This document shows positions 58,138 through 64,000 of a stretch of DNA of 64,000 bases, one piece after another (the stretch's first letter is position 1; every line of letters starts with the position of its first letter). Location: assembly GCA_034008185.1 (NCBI GenBank), contig CM067109.1:39604885-39668884 (forward strand), written 5' to 3'. The position numbers and the translations under genes are program-made. Source of the DNA: Gorsachius magnificus. Lineage: Eukaryota > Chordata > Aves > Pelecaniformes > Ardeidae. The notes beneath the pieces are model-generated. The model worked only from the letters and a program-made list of their open reading frames with translations. It did no database searches and had not been told where the DNA came from.

Positions 58138-59071
58138 TCAATCCTTCCTACCCTCAAGCAGATCAACACTTCCACCCAGCTTGGAGGCTTCTGCAAACTT
58201 ACTGAGGGTGCCCTCGATCCCCTCATCCAGGCCATTGATAAAGATGTTAAACAGAACTGGCCCCAGCATTGAGCCCTGAGGAACACCACTTGTGACCAGC
58301 CACCAACCAGATATAACTCCATTCACCACCACCCTTTGGGCCCAGCCATCCAGCCAGTCTTTTACCCAGTGAAGAATATGCCCGTCCAAGCCATGGGCAG
58401 CCAGTTTCTCCAGGAGAATGCTGTGGGAAATGGTGTCAAAGGCTTTACTAAAGTCCAGATAGACAACGTCCATAGCCTTTCCCTCATCCACTAGGCAGGT
58501 CACCTTGTCATAGAAGGAGATCAGGTTAGTCAAGCAGGACTTGCCTTTCATAAACCCATGTTGACTGGGCCTTATTATTCTGGCTGGCCTGGACGTGCTA
58601 TGTGATGGGACTCAAGATGATCTGCTCCATAACCTTCCCTGGCACTGAGATCAGACTGACAGACCTGTAGTTCTCCAGATCCTCCTTCCAGCCCTTCTTG
58701 TAGATGGACATTGTCACATTTGCCAGCCTCCAGTCAATTGGGACCTCCCTGGTTAGCCAGGACTGCTGATAAATGATGGAAAGGGGCTTGGTGAGCACTT
58801 CCACCAGCTCCCTCAGTACCCTTGGGTGGATCCCATCTGGTCCCATGGACTTGTGTATGTCTCAGCAGTGTAACAGGTCGCTATCCATTTCCCCTTGGAT
58901 TATGGGGGCTTCATTCTGCTCCCTATCCTTGTCTTCCAGCTCAGGGGGCTGGGTACCCTGAGAAGAACTGTTTTCGTTATTAAAGACTGAGGCAATGAAG
59001 GCATCAAGTACCTCAGCCTTTTCCTCATCCTTTGTCACTATGTTTCCCCCCACAGAGGGTAGTGAAGTCAT
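58138..59071 (-). pseudogene. CR1 ORF2 reverse transcriptase core, decayed
   Basis: Frames 58862-59071, 58598-58846 and 58138-58551 on the minus strand together carry [80 protein letters not shown] and [20 protein letters not shown]. Motif A keeps its Asp. The motif C position reads [10 protein letters not shown], so both Asp residues of the catalytic pair are lost. Confidence 0.85.
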
Positions 59072-59072
59072 T

Positions 59073-62000
59073 TGCTAGTGAACCAATGTGTGTCCTAGTA
59101 AAACAGTATCTGTGGACACCACAGATACAAAGAATGGCTTTTCATGTTCTATCACCCCCAAAGATTTCAGAATAAGACCTCTCTGTGTTTTTCCTGTAGT
59201 TCTGTACCAAAGGTAATAAATAGGGTGTGGGAGAGCAGTAGTGAATTCCCAATTTCATGTAAGCTCTGGCTCTCCTCTTTTGAAGAATGAAAATCATTTG
59301 ATAGGTCCCTTGTTTCTTCATGGCTGGCTGATTCATTTGTTTGTTTCAGGTATTTGAAATGGGCAGCAGATGCATGCATGCAGTATCAAAACTGAAAGTA
59401 TGGTACTTCATTTCATCAGCAGGATGGTGGGCTATGCTTTGCCCTGCATTAGTAGAGTATTTATTTGCCTTTCAGTCTCCATATTAGAAGGCAACTACAT
59501 TGGTTTACTAGGTTACTGATTAATAAAATAACTATAGTCATCATAGTTGGTGTATGAAGGAGATGAAGAAGACAAGCTAGACAGTTTAGATTTAATATTA
59601 ATTTCACTGTAACTGTCATTCAGGAACCTTTTTGTAACATCAAGTTGACATAAGATCAATGGCATAACAAAATATGATTGGCAGCATAACAGTAAAAAAA
59701 ATACTCCAACATCCACTTATTTATAACAAAATGGTAACTGTCTCAGAAACATGTTCTCTGAGAGCTGATTTGTTGCATGTTTCATCACCTACTATTACAG
59801 CAATGTCAGAATATGGCCATACAACACAGTCAAAAGTGAAGTAAAAATGTCAGCATATCATATGCTAGGTATGAATTCATGGATTAGTGAATGGATCTCA
59901 TGGTGAGACAACTTTTGCCTGAATGTAGACTGAGATTCAGCTCTTAGTACCCTTGAAATATTTCTTAGCCTTTTAAAAACCAACTTGATGAAAATTTGAC
60001 AGAAAGGTCTGTGAAAAATGCAGTCCCTGCATTTGTAGCACCAAACTACAAGGCTTAATTGTCTGTCACGAAATGGTTTCTCAATGATGTAATAGGAATA
60101 ATTTCTCAAAGTATATTGCATTTCCTATTGTCAGTTTAGAAATGTCTAACAGTACCTCAACTGTACCCAAGTAGAGCCTGTTACATAATTAGCTTTTGTA
60201 TAACCTTGTTTCCTGTTTATAAATGCATTTTGACGTTGCAAATAAGTACACAATTGTGCACAAAAAGTGAGTATAGCACATGCCCTGTAACAAAAATATT
60301 GGTCAAACACAGACTATGTTGACTATAAATTGCCCAAGAACTGGATAACTTGCAGTTCATCCTCTGCACACTATCACAGCCATATCACCATCTTGCATAC
60401 ACCAGACATACTGCCCACTATTTATACCCATCTTTTCTTTGTTACATTGACTGGTCAATAAATAACTTTGACCCAAGTATCAGACACTGAAGCCAGGAGA
60501 AATCAGGTAAGTTCTTAATATGCCGCACAACCTCTTCCAAATAGAGAAGGGGTGCTACATACACAGCATCCACCATCCATCCTCCCTGCACACATTTAAT
60601 AATGCATCACCCGTTTTCCAGATACTCCAGATTTTGTAACATGGACTACTTTTGTCTAACATATATGGACAGTTATAAATAATAGCTCAAACCATCTGTT
60701 TCCTGAAGAAAATGTTTCTCTTTGTCTTTGACATCTGCACAGCCACTTCCTTTCCCACTCTAACTGCTAGGTGTTTTGCCAGCATGCTTACTGGCAAGCA
60801 GTGTGCGGGAGGAAGGAAAATAATTATTCTGGGTATATTTAGGAAACTGATAAGAAATCCTGAGGCTGTTAGAACACAGAGCTAGCTTTTATGTATCTCT
60901 CTTGTCAGTCAGCAATACTGCTCCAAGAAAAGACAAAATAAAGTCATGTGGGTCTGGAAGGGAAGGGAAGAGACTGAAAGGAGTTTACTACCCTCCCTCC
61001 TGTATAGACATGAAGATAAACTTGCATGCAGATGGTGTACAGCTACCTGTAGAACCTTGAACTGCAGAGTAGGGACCAGCTCAGGGGTTATCCAATACAA
61101 AAAGCTGTGGCCTGGCTGTATACATTATGGGTCTGCATATAGATGCAGATATCTGTATGGACATGCAGTAGAAGAAGACAATCTTTACGTTTTTCTTCTC
61201 AGCTGTGGATAAGGACAGCAAATCTAGAAATATATTAAACAGTGAAACACTAATGTGCACAAGTGCAAAGCCATAAGGAAACACTGAAAAGGAGTTACTT
61301 ACAAAAAAAAAAAAGGCAAGTGACAAAACCAAGACAACTGCACACAGTACCCAGCTAAAATGGAGTATGGGAATAAATGCCATTCTTTGTTGCTCTGCAC
61401 ACTGTCTACTACGGGTAGAACAAGAAGCAGTGAGTACAGAAATGTAGCAAAGGGGATGCAGGTTATGTGTTAGCAAAACTTCCCACAAGCAATGATAGCG
61501 CTGGAATCAATAGCCTGAGGTAAGATGTGTGAGAGTCGTAATTGGAGCATTTTAAGAACAGGTGGGAGAAACACCTGTCAGAAATGACATGCCAGAAACA
61601 GTCATCAGAAATGCCATCGGGCAGGTGGTTGAACCTGAATGACTTCCTGAGATCCCTTTCAGGCTGCTGTCTTTTAATGGGTCTGTGATTCAATTGTGGC
61701 AGAATCAGCTCAAGAGAGAAAACCGTTGAGGTCTTTACAACTCGTGGCTTTTATAGCACTGTCAAGACAACCAAGAATTCTGCCAGAGGTCTGTGATATG
61801 GCATTTATTATCTAAGAATATTGATCAAATAATAACCATGAAGAGGTTTGCTAAGGAATCAAATAAGTGACATAACTTTAGCCTTCCTTGAAAATGTCTA
61901 CCCAAATTGTGGCAGCTTCTAAAGTATGTTTCTGGTCCATTAAGAAACCAGATAAAATCCTTTTGCTCAGTGCAAGGCCAGTTTTTACTTAGGCACCAAG

Positions 62001-64000
62001 TTTCTGAGCTATAAGAAAAGGTTCTTTTACAAGATCCACAGATTTTGATGTTCATGCAGTAGTGGCACAGGAGAAAAGAGGAAAGATCACTCACTGAGGG
62101 CAAACTATCAGTGCAGGTTTAATGAAAACAAAGAGCCTCCAGCAGCAAATAAAAGTGCCCATTTTGGTGAAGAGAAGCTGCTGCTGCCCAAGCAAGCTAG
62201 TAGAGCAAGTCTGGGATGAATGAGTGGCAATTCTAGGAGTGATCCTGGTCCTGTACTTAGCCCTCACTTCCTTTCCCTGTTGCTCAAACATGGATTCTGT
62301 CTTTCCCTTGCTGGACATATGCATTAAAAAGCATCTTAGATATATCAACAAGATAAATGTGGCTCCAGCAGCACAGGGAGAAGTTACTTTTGCCATTCTG
62401 GTCATAAAAGGTTGAGTTCTTGGCATGAAAAGGGTGCACTGGTGAAGGGCTTTTGAAAGCTAGGCTTGCTGCTGCTGCCAGGTTCTGGGAGGAAAAGAGG
62501 ACAGGAGAACTGCATCTTCAGCAATAGCTGCTGCCAAAAGTACTCCCACCTCTCTCTTAGCAATAGCCAGTACCATTTCCATTGCCCTGACACCTGCAAA
62601 GTGGCAGCAGTGCTGGTGCCCAATGCAACTGCCTGTTTTACCAGGAATACGAGCAAGGCCTGTGCAGAAAATAAGAGCTGCACTAAGAGGGCACATGTGT
62701 AAAACAGGCTGTTGGTGAGCCTTTTCCTGTTTTTCAGAGGGAAATGTTTATATGATGCCCTTGGGTAAGTCTGTTACAGGTACTACTAACTTTCTTGGGT
62801 ACCCTGTTCTGCAGAGCACTCACTGCACCACTCACTGTTTACTGCTGGTGTCAGGGCCTGATTCACTGATGTTGCCCAGGAAGGTCTCACCTGGTAATAA
62901 ACGATAGGAGGCTGGTTACATCTGTGTCACTCCAGGTCATTTATCTACCTGGGCAAGACCAGGTAAATAAATCAGCCAAGCTCTTTTGTTTCCCGGAGCA
63001 TGATGCCTGACAGTTCTCCTAGAGGAGACAACAAACTTTATCTTAGAGTGAAGATTTGACCCCAAAACTGTGGGCTGAGGCAGCTACATTTGTATGAACT
63101 ACTTTCTGAGACCCTTGATAATGAGAATACTCTTTAGAGCACCCCTTACAGATGTTGTTACAGTTCATAATTGTTCTTTGACCTCATAAACATTAACAGG
63201 AGAAAGAAATAATCTCAAAATCTATAGCCTATAATTTCTGGATCCCCTGAGAATGCATTTGCAAGAAATAATTTTAAGTGCATTGCTTTTAAACAAAATA
63301 CAAGCAGTGCTGTGTGCAAAGTGCTGATTGTTCTCACCTAAAAGTCACTTGGGTGTCTCACTGGCTTGAAAGTGTCTGCCTGATGTGTTCTCAGGCACCC
63401 TCTCCTAAGCTGCTTTTCTGAAGCTATTTTTCCCTCTATAAATTGAAGTAGCTAAAAACAGTCAACCGTATTCATGGGCATCTCAAATTCATTGATGGCA
63501 AATTGCCATCCAGTGACATCCAGTGTCAGCACTGGAGATAATTTTTGCCAGTTTTAGTAGGATTGTGCTGTGTCTTCACAAGCCTGATGGTGCTGAAGGT
63601 AAGTGCTTTGAGGAGTGCTCCAAAGCATTAAAAGACACTGTGACAAAGAATACTCAGAAAGAAATTTCAGTGTAGGTACCCACACTGAAAGCTTTTGCTG
63701 TCTTCATATGAACAAGCTAAGCAGATACTGCAACAGAGTCCACAGAAAAAGAAACAGGGAGAAAATCTTTTTTATGCTGTAGTAATATAAAAATCCAGGC
63801 CTTCTCCTCCTTTGCTTTTTATTATACTTTTACAACAAATGTAAAATACGCATGTATTTCATTAGGCAGTGTTAAATACACAAAACATCCACCTGAGAAT
63901 CAAATGCTTACATATGTTCCAATTTATTTTGAGGTTTTATTTATAAAAGTCCACTACTGGAAAAGTAGTGACGCTTGCTCTTTTTGAATTTCTGGTTTCC
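59073..64000. other. Intergenic sequence to window end
   Basis: AT-rich sequence contains a short poly(A) run near 61303-61315. Short open frames occur on both strands, for example 61081-61488 minus with hydrophobic stretches and 62091-62426 minus. None has recognisable motifs, splice context or neighbours that would support a gene. Confidence 0.65.

Larger units (their letters stand above)
57320..59072 (-). mobile_element. CR1 LINE, 1.75 kb, 5'-truncated, reverse transcriptase region
   Basis: The minus-strand element has its 3' tail at 57320 (two CATAGAAT units as read on +). Running right to left it codes the end of ORF2, from [20 protein letters not shown] near 59070 through RT to the C-terminus. 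The tail type (GGTTGGAAAAGACCTTTAAG) is that of the nested copy at 16208 and differs from the 4-kb copy at 20633, so at least two CR1 subfamilies are present. Several frameshifts and stops make it non-functional. Confidence 0.92.

Noticed and set aside
61081..62426. Minus-strand open frames of 111-135 codons downstream of SNCAIP
   Set aside because: No recognisable domain, no splice signals linking them, and lengths are within chance for this composition.
1..64000. tRNA, rRNA, microRNA hairpins, CRISPR arrays, operon-type genes
   Set aside because: None could be supported by eye. Small hairpin RNAs in introns cannot be excluded without folding and expression data.

Overview
The window is vertebrate nuclear DNA, almost certainly from a bird. 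The evidence is many CR1 LINE copies, including copies ending in the avian-type (ATTCTATG)n 3' tail, two solo LTRs of kinds I associate with avian endogenous retroviruses, and long introns in a single-copy gene. No bacterial-type operons, CRISPR arrays or convincing RNA genes were seen. I recognise the LTRs from general knowledge of bird genomes; I could not search for them.

The only host gene is SNCAIP (synphilin-1, the alpha-synuclein-interacting protein), on the + strand. Ten coding exons can be placed with consensus splice sites and unbroken phase: 5823-5895, 17086-17948, 19595-19774, 27020-27133, 32196-32321, 36405-36574, 44116-44208, 46694-47756, 49523-49593 and 54108-54192. They total 2838 nt (945 codons plus stop). 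The exon carrying the start methionine and about the first 19 residues lies upstream of the window. In order, the exons encode a disordered N-terminal region with a conserved acidic motif, ankyrin-like repeats spread over four exons, a coiled coil split over two exons, a long Ser/Pro-rich basic C-terminal region with an RVTF motif, and a 50-residue C-terminal extension on two small exons. The 3' UTR is short, with AATAAA at 54656-54661.

Layout: 1-755 is a decayed minus-strand CR1; 756-5822 is intron; 5823-54192 is the SNCAIP body; 54193 to about 54680 is 3' UTR; the rest is intergenic, with a 1.75-kb minus-strand CR1 at 57320-59072. The introns hold a nested pair of CR1s (16020-16570), a nearly full-length CR1 sitting directly behind the 3' tail of an older CR1 (20413-24640), a sense CR1 tail (35063-35185), and two sense-oriented solo LTRs only about 270 bp apart (37087-37682 and 37956-38875). 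There is also a homopyrimidine tract of about 350 bp (6958-7310) and several microsatellites.

I found no convincing new biological system. The observations most worth following are the extended C-terminus and a possible alternative end produced by intron read-through, the candidate PP1-docking motif, the CR1-behind-CR1 arrangement with its 220-bp direct repeats, and the paired LTRs inside the ankyrin-to-coiled-coil intron.
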